DNA from: Flavobacterium humidisoli
GTDB lineage: Bacteria; Bacteroidota; Bacteroidia; Flavobacteriales; Flavobacteriaceae
Direction of reading: 5' to 3'
Length of the DNA stretch: 64,000 bases
NCBI RefSeq assembly: GCF_023272795.1
Contig: NZ_CP096829.1
Span: forward strand, 992,001-1,056,000
Shown here: positions 36,206-45,981 of the stretch, in pieces
Layout: each line of letters opens with the position of its first letter
How positions within the stretch are numbered: position 1 is the stretch's first letter
Translations under genes and position numbers: made by a program
Notes under the pieces: generated by a model
The model's input: the letters and a program-made list of their open reading frames with translations, nothing else
The model's database searches: none
Told to the model about the DNA's origin: nothing

Positions 36206-37564
36206 CTAATTTACAATTTTATACAATTTATCTGACAAACGAATACGGAATGGAACTTCAAAAGTAACCTTATCACCAATTTTAGCAGTTTGAGTCTCTG
36301 CTCCGTTCACGATGACTTTATCTAAAACTAATTCCTGATCGCCTGTTGTTGGACCTGAAATAAGAATTTTATCACCGCTGTTTAATTCGTGATTTTCTAT
36401 TGTAAACTGTCCAACTTGTGCTTTTACATAGTAATGCTCTGCTTTTCCAAGAAGTACTTTTTTTACTTTTACTTTCTGACGAATGTCGGCTGGTTTTTGG
36501 GCTGTAGCCAAAGCAGTTTCTGGCAGCTCTCCAGAATGTTTGAATTTTAAGTTTTCAGATTTTCCTTTTCTGAAAACTTTATTTCCTACCTGTTTTCCGG
36601 TTCTTAAGCGAACTTGGTCAACCAAAGGCATGTGGATAATTTCGAGACATTCTGTAGAACAACAATTTTCCATTGCTGCTTTACATTCATCACATTGAAT
36701 AAATAGCAAATGACAACCATCGTTTTCACAATTGGTATGGTTATCACAAGGTTTTCCGCATTGATGGCATTGTGAAATGATATCATCTGTAATTCTTTCA
36801 CCTAGACGATTATCAAATACGAAGTTTTTACCAATGAATTTGCTTTCTAAACCTTCTTCTTTCAATTGTTTAGCGTAATTAATGATTCCGCCTTCTAATT
36901 GATATACATTTTTAAAACCTTGGTGTTTAAAATAAGCACTTGCTTTTTCGCAACGAATTCCGCCGGTGCAGTACATTACCAGATTCTTATCGTCTTTATG
37001 ATCTTTAAGCTGATCGTTGATAATTGGCAAACTCTCTCTAAAAGTTTCAACATCTGGAGTGATTGCGTTTTTAAAATGCCCTACTTCACTTTCGTAATGA
37101 TTTCTAAAATCAACCACAATCGTATTCGGATCATCAAGAATTTCATTGAATTCTTTGGCTTTCAAGTGAACGCCAATATTTGTTACATCGAAAGTGTCAT
37201 CGTTTAAACCGTCTGCAACAATTTTGTGACGAACTTTGATTGTTAATTTCAAAAACGAATGGTCATCATGTTCTACAGCTTCATTTAAACGAATGCCTTT
37301 CATGAAATCATACACTTCAAGAGTTGTTCTAAAAGCCTCCAAATTTTCGGCAGGAATACTCATTTGAGCATTTATCCCTTCATTGGCAACATAAATTCGG
37401 CCTAATGCATCTAGGGCATTCCAGGCTACGAATAAGTCATTACGAAATTTTTGTGGATCTTGAATTTTGGCATACGCATAGAAAGACAACGTTAGTCGTT
37501 GTTTACCTGCATCATCGATCATGATAGCTCTTTCTTCTGCGCTCAAAGTGTTATACAGTTGCAT
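36206..37564 (-). CDS. trhO: tRNA uridine(34) hydroxylase TrhO with extra C-terminal domain
   Basis: The 452-residue protein has the TrhO N-terminal domain, a rhodanese domain with YCTGGIRCEKA (catalytic Cys) and a zinc-binding Cys cluster CHQCGKPCDNHTNC...CDEC...CCSTEC. TrhO adds oxygen to uridine 34 of tRNA. Known TrhO proteins end soon after; here about 85 residues follow, GKAEHYYVKAQVGQFTIENH on to PFRIRLSDKLYKIVN, that match the C-terminus of the U32 protein upstream at about half their positions. The gene stands alone on the minus strand and is followed by the transposase. Confidence 0.9.
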   Translation of the reverse strand: MQLYNTLSAEERAIMIDDAGKQRLTLSFYAYAKIQDPQKFRNDLFVAWNALDALGRIYVANEGINAQMSIPAENLEAFRTTLEVYDFMKGIRLNEAVEHDDHSFLKLTIKVRHKIVADGLNDDTFDVTNIGVHLKAKEFNEILDDPNTIVVDFRNHYESEVGHFKNAITPDVETFRESLPIINDQLKDHKDDKNLVMYCTGGIRCEKASAYFKHQGFKNVYQLEGGIINYAKQLKEEGLESKFIGKNFVFDNRLGERITDDIISQCHQCGKPCDNHTNCENDGCHLLFIQCDECKAAMENCCSTECLEIIHMPLVDQVRLRTGKQVGNKVFRKGKSENLKFKHSGELPETALATAQKPADIRQKVKVKKVLLGKAEHYYVKAQVGQFTIENHELNSGDKILISGPTTGDQELVLDKVIVNGAETQTAKIGDKVTFEVPFRIRLSDKLYKIVN

Positions 37565-37620
37565 GCTATAAACAGTTTTAAGTTAAGAATATTTTTTTGA
37601 GCTGCAAAATTAGGGAAAAA

Positions 37621-37656
37621 GGTTCTAAGTTACAAAGGTTCTGAGGCACTAAGGTT
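37621..37656. repeat. Word-reiterated repeat, single arm
   Basis: GGTTCTAAGTTACAAAGGTT and CTGAGGCACTAAGG carry the same word seen around 44.6 and 54.6 kb. It lies between trhO and the PPK2 gene. Confidence 0.5.
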
Positions 37657-37685
37657 TGATTTATTGGGATTTTGCTTTAAAAAAT

Positions 37686-38648
37686 CTATTCTTTCTCTTC
37701 TAGCAATGCTCTTTTAACCTCATTAAGTTCTGCAATTTTTTCTGCACTTACTTTAGGATATTCCAGATCCATTTCATCCAAAGCATGAATTATTGCAGAA
37801 GCAATCGCAATTCGTGCATACGATTTATCGTCGGCTGGAATTACATACCAAGGCGATTTTTTGGTAGATGTATTTTTGATTAATTCCTCATACGCATGCA
37901 TATAATCATTCCAATAGCCTCGTTCTTTGGCATCGGCTGCACTAAACTTCCAGTTTTTATCCGGATTGTCGACCCTTTCAATAAATCTTCTTTTTTGCTC
38001 TTCTTTAGAAACATTTAGAAAAAATTTAATGACAACTGTTCCGTTTCTATTTAAGTACTTTTCAAAGTTTCGAATATCTTCAAAACGATTCTCCCAAATA
38101 TTCTCGTTTATTAGTTTTTCAGGAATTTTTTGGCCTTTTAATATCTGTTCGTGAACACGGACTACTAGTACCTCTTCATAATAAGAACGGTTAAAAATTC
38201 CTATTCGGCCTCTTTCAGGAAGATGTTTCTGGCAGCGCCATAAATAATCATGATCTAATTCTTCTGAGCTTGGCCCTTTAAAAGACGAAACCTGGCAGCC
38301 TTGCGGGTTTATTCCAGACATCACGTGCTTAATTGCACCGTCTTTTCCTGCTGCATCCATGGCTTGAAAAATAATCAGAACCGACCATTTATCTTGTGCG
38401 TACAAAATATCCTGCATGGCGGCAAGTGCTTTGATTCCCATTTTTAATGTTTTACGAACAGAGATATTATTTACTTCTCCCAAATAAGAAGTCGGCTTAT
38501 CTTTTAATGTGAAATTTTTATTATCGCCTACACAATATTGCTCAGAAAATTTTTTTGCCCGATGTAATAATTCTTTTTTAGTTAATTTTTTTAAATCATT
38601 ATCACCTCCCTTCATTTCCTTGTGTTTTTTCTTACTATTTTTTGACAT
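37686..38648 (-). CDS. Polyphosphate kinase 2 family protein
   Basis: The 320-residue protein has a Walker A motif AMDAAGKDG (residues 96-104), a Walker B-like GIFNRSYYEEV and the lid region with VRVHEQ. It is of the one-domain PPK2 type that uses polyphosphate to phosphorylate nucleoside mono- or diphosphates. The N-terminus is highly basic. It is alone in its transcription unit, divergent from the RND operon. Which nucleotide it prefers cannot be read from sequence. Confidence 0.93.
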   Translation of the reverse strand: MSKNSKKKHKEMKGGDNDLKKLTKKELLHRAKKFSEQYCVGDNKNFTLKDKPTSYLGEVNNISVRKTLKMGIKALAAMQDILYAQDKWSVLIIFQAMDAAGKDGAIKHVMSGINPQGCQVSSFKGPSSEELDHDYLWRCQKHLPERGRIGIFNRSYYEEVLVVRVHEQILKGQKIPEKLINENIWENRFEDIRNFEKYLNRNGTVVIKFFLNVSKEEQKRRFIERVDNPDKNWKFSAADAKERGYWNDYMHAYEELIKNTSTKKSPWYVIPADDKSYARIAIASAIIHALDEMDLEYPKVSAEKIAELNEVKRALLEEKE

Positions 38649-38906
38649 GATTCCAAAAGTTTTGAATTATTATTACTTATTTGATGGATAATGTATTCTT
38701 ACAAAAATGTAGTTTATCGGTAGTTAATAGTGTTTCATCCGAAATTCAGTTAGTAACTGATAAACAGATAGATAAAATTTTAACTAAAATTAACAAAATC
38801 CGTACAATATCTAACCACCTATCCAAAAAAACGCTAACTTAGCTCATGCACTTTATTGGTTTTTAGTCAATTGTATTTAAATGAATCTTATCTAAAGAAT
38901 TTAACA

Positions 38907-40052
38907 ATGAACAAAATCTACTCTTCCGCAATCTTATTTAGTTTCTTATTTTTTTCCTGCAAAAAAGAAACCCCACCAGCTCCCAAACCATTAGAAATTT
39001 CGGTCACTTCAGTTTTACAGCAAGATGTAAACTTAGAATCTGAATATACGGGGCAGACTTTTGGTCAATCTGACATACAAATTAATCCACGAGTTGATGG
39101 TGTCATCGAAAGTATGAATTTCAAAGAAGGAAGTTTTGTCAAGAAAGGGCAAGTTCTTTATACAATTGATCCGTTGCCTTATAGAGCGAAACTTAACGAA
39201 GCTCAAGGAATCGCAGCAGAATCGCAGGCACGATTAGCTAAAACCAAATCAGATTTGGATATGATTACTCCTCTGGCCAAAATGAATGCGGTGAGCCAGC
39301 GAGAATTAGTTTCGGCAAAATCAGCATATTCTGCTTCATTAGCTCAAATAAAAGCTTCCGATGCTTCTGTGCAAAATGCTAAAATCGAATTGGGATATTG
39401 CCAAATTTTAGCTCCAATTTCAGGATTAATCGGTATTTCTAAAGTTCGCGTCGGTGATTATGTCAGACCTGGTGCCATGTCTATTTTAAACACCATTTCT
39501 GATCTTGGCGATGTAAGAGTGCGATTTACTATTAGCGAGCAGGAATTTCTGCGCCTTTTTAGAGAGTTTAGCAAACCAAATTCTGCTTTAAAAGGCTCTG
39601 GTGCCATTGTCACTATAAAATTATCTGACGGTTCTGTCTATCCAGAAAAAGGAAAAGTAAGTTTTGCCGACAGACAAATTGATCCTTCTACGGGAGCAAT
39701 CACATTTGAAGCAGCATTTCCTAATCCTGATAAATTACTTCGTCCAGGTCAATATGTAAAAGTCGCTTTGCTTACCGACATTCGTAAAGAAGCCATTGTA
39801 ATTCCGCAACGAGCTGTTATCGAAGTTCAAGGAATCTATCAAGTTTATGTAGTGGGCAATGATAATAAAGTCCAGATGCAGATTGTAAAACCAGGCCCTT
39901 CTGTTAAAAATGGTTATATTATTGAAGAAGGATTAAAACCAGGTGATAAGATAGCCATGGGAGGTACTTCTTTATTGAAAAACGGAAGTGTTATTACTCC
40001 TAAAATTGTTCAATGGCAATTGGGCGATCCAGAAACTGTAGCTGCAAAGTAA
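38907..40052 (+). CDS. RND efflux periplasmic adaptor (membrane fusion) lipoprotein
   Basis: I start the protein at the ATG at 38907, which gives a lipoprotein signal (ILFSFLFFSCKK); an upstream GTG-type extension of 17 codons is less likely. The barrel-sandwich hybrid (INPRVDGVIESMNFKEGSFV), the coiled hairpin and the beta-barrel/membrane-proximal domains follow. It bridges the inner-membrane pump and the outer-membrane channel of the two next genes, 18 bases apart. Substrate is unknown. Confidence 0.93.
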   Translation: MNKIYSSAILFSFLFFSCKKETPPAPKPLEISVTSVLQQDVNLESEYTGQTFGQSDIQINPRVDGVIESMNFKEGSFVKKGQVLYTIDPLPYRAKLNEAQGIAAESQARLAKTKSDLDMITPLAKMNAVSQRELVSAKSAYSASLAQIKASDASVQNAKIELGYCQILAPISGLIGISKVRVGDYVRPGAMSILNTISDLGDVRVRFTISEQEFLRLFREFSKPNSALKGSGAIVTIKLSDGSVYPEKGKVSFADRQIDPSTGAITFEAAFPNPDKLLRPGQYVKVALLTDIRKEAIVIPQRAVIEVQGIYQVYVVGNDNKVQMQIVKPGPSVKNGYIIEEGLKPGDKIAMGGTSLLKNGSVITPKIVQWQLGDPETVAAK

Positions 40053-40070
40053 TCTAAATCACATACTATT

Positions 40071-43000
40071 ATGGGAGAATTTTTCGTCCGAAGACCAATT
40101 GTTGCCATTGTAATTAGTATTATTATTGTGATACTTGGATTACTGGCACTGCAAAAAACACCTATTTCGCAATATCCGGATATCAATCCGCCAGTTGTAA
40201 AAATCACTACTTCATTTACAGGAGCAAATGCGCTCAATGTAGAACAGGCAGTTGCTACTCCTATCGAGCAAAAAGTGAACGGTGTCGAAAATATGTTGTA
40301 CATGAAATCAGTTAATACTTCTGATGGTGCTTGTACCATTGAGGTAACTTTTGACGTAGGTACAAATTTGGACAATGCCAATATGCTAACGCAAAACAGG
40401 CAAAACCAGTCTGCTCCATTTATGCCTTCAAGCGTAAAACAGCAGGGTGTAGTGGTAAAAAAGTCCCTTTCATTCCCGATGATGCTATTTACCATTACAT
40501 CCAATAATCCAAAATACGATGCAAAGTTTTTAAATAACTACGCCAGCATCAATGTTGTTGACCAACTTGCCCGTATAAAAGGAGTTGGAGAGGTTGCTCT
40601 TTTTGGAGGAAGCGATTACTCGATGCGTATTTGGCTAAAGGCAGATATAATGAACAAACTCGGCGTAACGGTTGAAGATGTTAAAAATGCCCTGAATGCA
40701 CAAAACATGATTAGCCCAGGAGGAAAATTTGGAGCTGAACCCGCACCTCCAAATACCGAATTTACATATGGTGTTACGCTCCAAGACCGATTGGTAACCG
40801 AAAAAGAATTTGGAAATATTGTAGTTCGAAGTAAAGAAGACGGAGCTCAGGTTTTATTAGCCGATATTGCCCGAATCGAATTAGGAACTGAAAATTACAG
40901 TTCAACAGCCAGAAGAAATAGTTCTCCAAGTGCTGTTATTGCTTTATATCAAATGCCAGGAAGTAATGCTCTTGATGTGGCAGAAATGGCAAAAACAACC
41001 ATGAAGCAATTGTCTGAAAGATTTCCTCAAGACATTGTATATCAAGAATCTTTAGACACAACATTGGCTATTACTGCAGGAGTTGATGATATTGTGCATA
41101 CACTTTTTGAAGCCATTATACTAGTTATTTTGGTAGTATTCATATTCCTTCAAAACTGGCGCGCTACTTTAATTCCGTTAATTACCGTTCCTGTTTCTTT
41201 AATTGGTACTATTGCCGTTTTTCCAATGTTAGGTTTTTCTATCAATACGCTTTCGCTTTTAGGATTAGTATTAGCAATTGGTATTGTGGTCGATGATGCT
41301 ATTGTGGTTGTAGAAGCCGTAATACATCATATCGAACATGGGAAAAATCCGCGTGAAGCGACTATTCAGGCCATGAAAGAAGTTTCTGGACCTGTAATTG
41401 CAATTGCTTTAATTTTATGCGCCGTATTTATCCCAGTTGCTATGACACCCGGAATTACGGGACGTTTTTATCAACAGTTTGCTATAACCATTGCCGTCTC
41501 GGTCGCCTTTTCGGCATTTAGTGCTTTGTCATTAAGTCCCGCACTTTGTGCCATGCTTTTAAAACCAACAAAACCTATTGATCAGCAAAAAGGATGGCTT
41601 GCAAAATTCTTTTCTTGGTTCAATAGGGTTTTCGAAAATGTTACAGGAAAATATATTGGCGGAGCTACTTTCTTCGCCAAAAAAGCAATTCGTATTGTTA
41701 TTTTGCTAGCTGTTATACTCGTTTCAATTGTCCTTTTAGGCAAAAAGATTCCGTTAGGCTTTATTCCAGAAGAAGATCAAGGCTATGTTTTAGTAAATAT
41801 TGCTTTGCCACCTGCATCATCTTTACAGCGCACCGATGAAATATCGAAAAAAGTTGACAGTTTCCTTAAAGAAGAAAAATCTATTTTATCTTATACTACG
41901 ATAAACGGATTTAGTATGCTTACAAATTCTTATCAACCAAATAATGCTTTCATTTTTATTTCCCTAAAACCTTGGGAAGAAAGAGCTGAAACGGCTAAAC
42001 AGTTTGTAGACCGCTTCAATAAAAAACTGGCTACTCAAATTACAACTGCAACATGTTTTTCATTTGGTCCGCCGGCAATTCAGGGTCTTGGTGCCTCTGC
42101 AGGATTTAGTTTAATGTTGCAAGACCGAGGAGGAAATACGCCTCAGTATTTAGCAGAACAGACGCAAAATTTTATTGCCGCGGCACAGCAACGTCCTGAA
42201 ATAAAACGAATTTACACCACTTTTAATGCTGGTACTCCACAGATCAAATTGGATATCGACAATGACAAAGCAATGAAATTAGGAATACCTGTTTCTAAAG
42301 TCACCGAAGCACTTGGAGCCTTTTTGGGAGGAAGTTATGTAAATGACTTTAACCGTTTTGGACGGCAATATAAAGTTTATGTGCAAGGAGAAGCTGTCAA
42401 TCGTGTGAAACCAGAAGATCTAAACATGATTTATGTGAAGAACAATAAAGGCGACATGCTTCCAGTCTCAACATTGGTTACAGCAACTAAAGTATCTGGA
42501 CCTGATTTTACGAATCGTTTAAATTTATTTCGATCTGCTGAAATTGGAGGTAGCCCAAATGATGGTTACAGTAGTGCGCAAGCTTTAACTGCATTAGAAG
42601 AAGTGGCCAAACAGACCTTGCCAGCAGATATGAGTTACGATTACATCAACTTGTCTTATCAGGAAAAACATTCCCCTGGAGGATCTTCCGTATTTATTAT
42701 GGCATTGGTTTTTGTTTTCTTAATCCTAGCCGCACAATACGAAAGCTGGAAGCTACCCTTTAGTGTACTCCTTGGAGCGCCTTTCGCCGTATTTGGAGCA
42801 TTTTTAGGACTGCTTTTGGCAAGATTTGGAAGCGATGCTTATGTCAATAACGTTTTTGCTCAAATTGGACTCGTTTTACTTATCGGATTAGTTGCGAAAA
42901 ATGCCATTCTTATCGTTGAATTTGCCAAAGAAGAATATGAGAAAGGGAAACCGCTTTACGAATCGGCAATGTATGCCGCGAGACTTCGCTTTCGACCAAT

Positions 43001-43244
43001 CCTGATGACTGCTTTTGCGTTTATTCTTGGAGTAGTTCCGTTACTGACCGCTACAGGTGCAGGTTCGCAAGCTCGTATTGTAATGGGAATGGCGGTATTC
43101 AGCGGTATGTTAATCGCAACAGTTTTGGGTGTATTAATTGTGCCTGGTCTATTTGTTATGATTGAAAGAATCGGAAAAAAGAAAGAGGAAACAATCGAAA
43201 CAGCAGAAAATAATGTAGAATCAAATACTACAGACCATGAGTAA
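40071..43244 (+). CDS. RND multidrug efflux permease (HAE1/AcrB type)
   Basis: The 1057-residue protein has the twelve-segment AcrB layout. The first segment lies at residues 10-27, and TM4 carries the proton-relay pair in IVVDDAIVVVEAV. The porter regions include PPVVKITTSFTGANALNVEQ. It exports small hydrophobic compounds by proton exchange. Length matches AcrB relatives. The stop overlaps the start of the outer-membrane factor by 8 bases, so translation of the two is coupled. Confidence 0.96.
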   Translation: MGEFFVRRPIVAIVISIIIVILGLLALQKTPISQYPDINPPVVKITTSFTGANALNVEQAVATPIEQKVNGVENMLYMKSVNTSDGACTIEVTFDVGTNLDNANMLTQNRQNQSAPFMPSSVKQQGVVVKKSLSFPMMLFTITSNNPKYDAKFLNNYASINVVDQLARIKGVGEVALFGGSDYSMRIWLKADIMNKLGVTVEDVKNALNAQNMISPGGKFGAEPAPPNTEFTYGVTLQDRLVTEKEFGNIVVRSKEDGAQVLLADIARIELGTENYSSTARRNSSPSAVIALYQMPGSNALDVAEMAKTTMKQLSERFPQDIVYQESLDTTLAITAGVDDIVHTLFEAIILVILVVFIFLQNWRATLIPLITVPVSLIGTIAVFPMLGFSINTLSLLGLVLAIGIVVDDAIVVVEAVIHHIEHGKNPREATIQAMKEVSGPVIAIALILCAVFIPVAMTPGITGRFYQQFAITIAVSVAFSAFSALSLSPALCAMLLKPTKPIDQQKGWLAKFFSWFNRVFENVTGKYIGGATFFAKKAIRIVILLAVILVSIVLLGKKIPLGFIPEEDQGYVLVNIALPPASSLQRTDEISKKVDSFLKEEKSILSYTTINGFSMLTNSYQPNNAFIFISLKPWEERAETAKQFVDRFNKKLATQITTATCFSFGPPAIQGLGASAGFSLMLQDRGGNTPQYLAEQTQNFIAAAQQRPEIKRIYTTFNAGTPQIKLDIDNDKAMKLGIPVSKVTEALGAFLGGSYVNDFNRFGRQYKVYVQGEAVNRVKPEDLNMIYVKNNKGDMLPVSTLVTATKVSGPDFTNRLNLFRSAEIGGSPNDGYSSAQALTALEEVAKQTLPADMSYDYINLSYQEKHSPGGSSVFIMALVFVFLILAAQYESWKLPFSVLLGAPFAVFGAFLGLLLARFGSDAYVNNVFAQIGLVLLIGLVAKNAILIVEFAKEEYEKGKPLYESAMYAARLRFRPILMTAFAFILGVVPLLTATGAGSQARIVMGMAVFSGMLIATVLGVLIVPGLFVMIERIGKKKEETIETAENNVESNTTDHE

Positions 43245-44601
43245 GAAATATAAAATAATCGTTATTATATTGGTTCTTTGCCTATTTCCAGCGGGGTGTA
43301 TGGTTGGGCCAAAATATAAAAAACCTGAGCAGTTAAAATCAGATTCTTATAAAAACGAAAGAAATTTAGACAGTCTCGCTTCGGTAACCAACCTAAAATG
43401 GTTTGATTTGTTTAATGATGATGTTTTAAAAGGTCTTATACAGAAAGGCCTCGAGAATAATTATGATTTAAAAATTGCGGTTTCAAGAATCGAGCAGTTT
43501 CGTGCCCAATTAGGCTATACAAAAGCAGATCTATTTCCTTCTTTTCAATATGGAGCTACAATAAACAGCAATGAGAAATATATTACTCCATCAACTGCTG
43601 GTGCGAGTATGTCTTGGGAACTTGATTTCTGGGGGAAATATCGTCATGAAAATAATGCGGTCAAAAATGAACTTCTTGCTACAGAAGAAGCTCGTAAAGT
43701 AATATTGTCTGAAATCGTTGCCAATATTGCCATAGCCTATTTCCAGATGCGAAATTTTGATGATCAGCTGGAAATAACCAAACATACCCTCGAAACAAGA
43801 GAAAAATACTATCAGATTATAACCGAGAGATTCGAAAAAGGATATATCTCTGAAGTGGACAAAGTACAGATCGAACAGCAGGTTGCCATTGCCGAAGCCG
43901 CTATTCCTAACATTGAAAGACAAATAACCTATCAAGAAAATGCAATTGCGCTGCTTACCGGTCAGCTTCCTTCTGAAATTCCTAGAGGGAAAAGTAACAC
44001 CGAGCTTCAGATAGTCAGTAAAATTCCATTGTCAATTCCGTCTGCGTTATTAGAAAACAGACCCGATGTTAAAGCCGCAGAATTAAGATATGCAGCAGCA
44101 AACGAAAGAATTGGCGTAGCTCAAGCAATGCGTTTTCCGTCTATTAATCTAGCGGCGATTGCTGGATTTGCCAGCGCCGATTTGAGCAATCTGTTTCTCG
44201 GAAGTTCTTATATGCAAAATGCTTCGGGCGGAATTGCAGGGCCAATATTTGCATTTGGAAAAAACAAAAGAAGAGTTGAAATAAACAGACAACAGGCTGA
44301 ACAATTTAAATTTCTTTATCAAAAAACCTATATCGAAGCCGTTTCTGAAGTAGAACAATCGATACAAAACGTTAGAACTTATCAAGAAGAATGGAAAGCC
44401 CGCAACAGACAAGTTCAAGCCGCTTTAATAAACTTTAAACTATCTCATGAAAGATATGACAGCGGTTACGTTTCTTATTTAGAAGTTTTAGATGTAGAAA
44501 CGAATCTTTTTAACGCACAATTAAGTCTAGCGCAATTATCTGAAAGACAATTAAGTTCAATGATTGAATTATACAAAGCCCTTGGCGGGGGATGGAATTA
44601 G
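43237..44601 (+). CDS. Outer membrane efflux factor (TolC/NodT-type lipoprotein)
   Basis: The 454-residue lipoprotein begins with a lipobox (LFPAGCMVGPKYKKP) and has two outer membrane efflux repeats with long coiled coils, as in the NodT/CusC group. GRLLENRPDVKAAELRYAAAN-type text marks the second repeat (ALLENRPDVKAAELRYAAAN). It completes the tripartite pump with the two genes before it. A strong terminator within a word-repeat element follows. Confidence 0.94.
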   Translation: MSKKYKIIVIILVLCLFPAGCMVGPKYKKPEQLKSDSYKNERNLDSLASVTNLKWFDLFNDDVLKGLIQKGLENNYDLKIAVSRIEQFRAQLGYTKADLFPSFQYGATINSNEKYITPSTAGASMSWELDFWGKYRHENNAVKNELLATEEARKVILSEIVANIAIAYFQMRNFDDQLEITKHTLETREKYYQIITERFEKGYISEVDKVQIEQQVAIAEAAIPNIERQITYQENAIALLTGQLPSEIPRGKSNTELQIVSKIPLSIPSALLENRPDVKAAELRYAAANERIGVAQAMRFPSINLAAIAGFASADLSNLFLGSSYMQNASGGIAGPIFAFGKNKRRVEINRQQAEQFKFLYQKTYIEAVSEVEQSIQNVRTYQEEWKARNRQVQAALINFKLSHERYDSGYVSYLEVLDVETNLFNAQLSLAQLSERQLSSMIELYKALGGGWN

Positions 44602-44770
44602 TCTTAAGGTACAAAGGCTCAGAGAGGCAAAGGTTCAAAGATTTATACCTGATTCAATAAAAACGAAAAGCACCAATATGGTGCTTTTTGTTTTTATTCT
44701 TTGTACCTCTGCCTTTGTTACTTTGAGCCTAAACCTTAGAACCTCAGCAACTAAGAACCTTAGTCCCTTA
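44602..44770. repeat. Inverted word-repeat element enclosing a terminator
   Basis: The left arm (from 44604) repeats AAGGTACAAAGG, AGAGAGGCAAAGGTTCAAAG; the right arm (44700-44765) runs in reverse with CTTTGTACCTCTGCCTTTG, TTACTTTGAGCC and CCTTAGAACCTC. A bidirectional terminator lies between them. It fills the gap between converging efflux and bacilliredoxin genes. Confidence 0.75.
44659..44695. terminator. Bidirectional intrinsic terminator
   Basis: A 17-bp stem with one mismatch (core AAAAGCACCA and TGGTGCTTTT) has only a 3-base loop and A/T tracts on both sides. Confidence 0.9.
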
Positions 44771-44774
44771 AAAA

Positions 44775-45185
44775 TTAACAGAATTCGTTAAACGCATCTT
44801 GCAAATTCTCAGCGATTAATTCAGCTGGTCGTCCTTCGATGTGGTGACGCTCTAACATGTGAACCAATTCTCCGTTTTTAAACAAAGCCATAGATGGCGA
44901 AGATGGAGGAAATGGAAACATATGTTGTCTTGCAGCATCAACAGCTTCTTTATCAACACCTGCAAAAACAGTAATTAAATGATCTGGTTTTTTAGCATTA
45001 TCCAAACTCATTTTTGCTCCCGGACGTGCATTTCTTGCAGCACACCCGCAAACAGAGTTTACAACAACTAAAGTGGTACCTTCAGCCTTGATAGCATTCT
45101 CAACAGCTTCAGCACTATGTAAATCTTGAAAACCAGCAGCTGTTAATTCAGCCTCCATTGGTTTTACCATATCTAGTGGATACAT
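44775..45185 (-). CDS. Bacilliredoxin BrxA/BrxB family protein
   Basis: I start the protein at the ATG at 45185 ([14 protein letters not shown]). The active site [12 protein letters not shown] matches the CGC motif of bacilliredoxins, which remove bacillithiol or related low-molecular-weight thiols from proteins. Residues VVVNSVCGC and [16 protein letters not shown] follow the family. About 136 residues agree with the known length. An ArsR-type regulator lies upstream on the same strand 129 bases away. Confidence 0.9.
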   Translation of the reverse strand: MYPLDMVKPMEAELTAAGFQDLHSAEAVENAIKAEGTTLVVVNSVCGCAARNARPGAKMSLDNAKKPDHLITVFAGVDKEAVDAARQHMFPFPPSSPSMALFKNGELVHMLERHHIEGRPAELIAENLQDAFNEFC

Positions 45186-45313
45186 ATTCTTTTGTTTTAA
45201 ATTGTACTTTTTGAACTGCAAAGTTACAAAGTTTACTCGCAACTAGTTAATTTGAAGTATAAAGTTTTGTTATAGTTTAATATTAAATTTTATATAGTAT
45301 GTGTTCTCCCTCC

Positions 45314-45760
45314 TTACTCCAATTTTCCAGCAATCTCTTTGGTTTCTTCTTTTGATTTTTTATGCGAAAACTGATAATTATATTGCTTCAAATGGCTATT
45401 CTTGCCTCTTACTTTATGCTTAGTAGTTAGAACTGTTTCTTTATTTTCTTCAGAAATTTCAATTGTCGATAGATAACTGCTGCAATATTTTTTTAGGGCA
45501 TTAATATTATCTACCCCAGCAGAGTAAATGGTCTTCTTGCCTTCATATTGTATATGAACCAGATTTGCTTTTTTTAGCTCTAATAAATGCTTAGATATTG
45601 TAGATTGTGCCAATGGAATTAATTCAACTATTTCACCACAAGTTCTTTGATCTCTTTTCCAAAGAAGAGTCATAATCTGAACTCTAGTCGGATGACCCAG
45701 TGCTTTACAAATGTCAGCTATTGCTTCTGTTTCTTCATCAAATTTTAGGGGCTTGGCCAT
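45314..45760 (-). CDS. ArsR family transcriptional regulator
   Basis: The 148-residue protein has the ArsR winged-helix domain (CKALGHPTRVQIMTLLWKRD...CGEIVELIPLAQSTISKHL) and a charged C-terminal tail of about 50 residues that is not standard. The classic metal-binding Cys pair in the recognition helix region (CVC) is absent, so a metal effector is uncertain. The tail contains a basic stretch. It lies upstream of the bacilliredoxin on the same strand with a longer gap, so control of that gene is possible but unproven. Confidence 0.85.
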   Translation of the reverse strand: MAKPLKFDEETEAIADICKALGHPTRVQIMTLLWKRDQRTCGEIVELIPLAQSTISKHLLELKKANLVHIQYEGKKTIYSAGVDNINALKKYCSSYLSTIEISEENKETVLTTKHKVRGKNSHLKQYNYQFSHKKSKEETKEIAGKLE

Positions 45761-45806
45761 TCTTATTAATTTACAAATTCTTTTATCGTTAATTGTCTAT
45801 GACAAG

Positions 45807-45821
45807 AGACATATTCTGTCT
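45807..45821. promoter_or_regulatory. Small palindrome upstream of the ArsR gene
   Basis: AGACA and TGTCT are inverted around TATTC, about 47 bases before the ArsR start. An autoregulatory site is conceivable; only one copy is seen. The rest of 45761-45981 shows no gene. Confidence 0.3.
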
Positions 45822-45981
45822 TTAATCAATCAACAAATCTAAATACAATGTAAACTCTATAACTACCCCTGAAAGCCGTTAGAATAAAACAATAAGACAT
45901 TTTATTCACGTAAGCTTTTAGTTATTCATAATAAAAACCGCATTCTTCGGGCTATCAACTATTTTTTACGATTATAAAATA

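Noticed and set aside
38856..38906. Longer N-terminus of the efflux adaptor
   Set aside because: It would bury the lipoprotein signal; the ATG at 38907 gives a normal lipobox.
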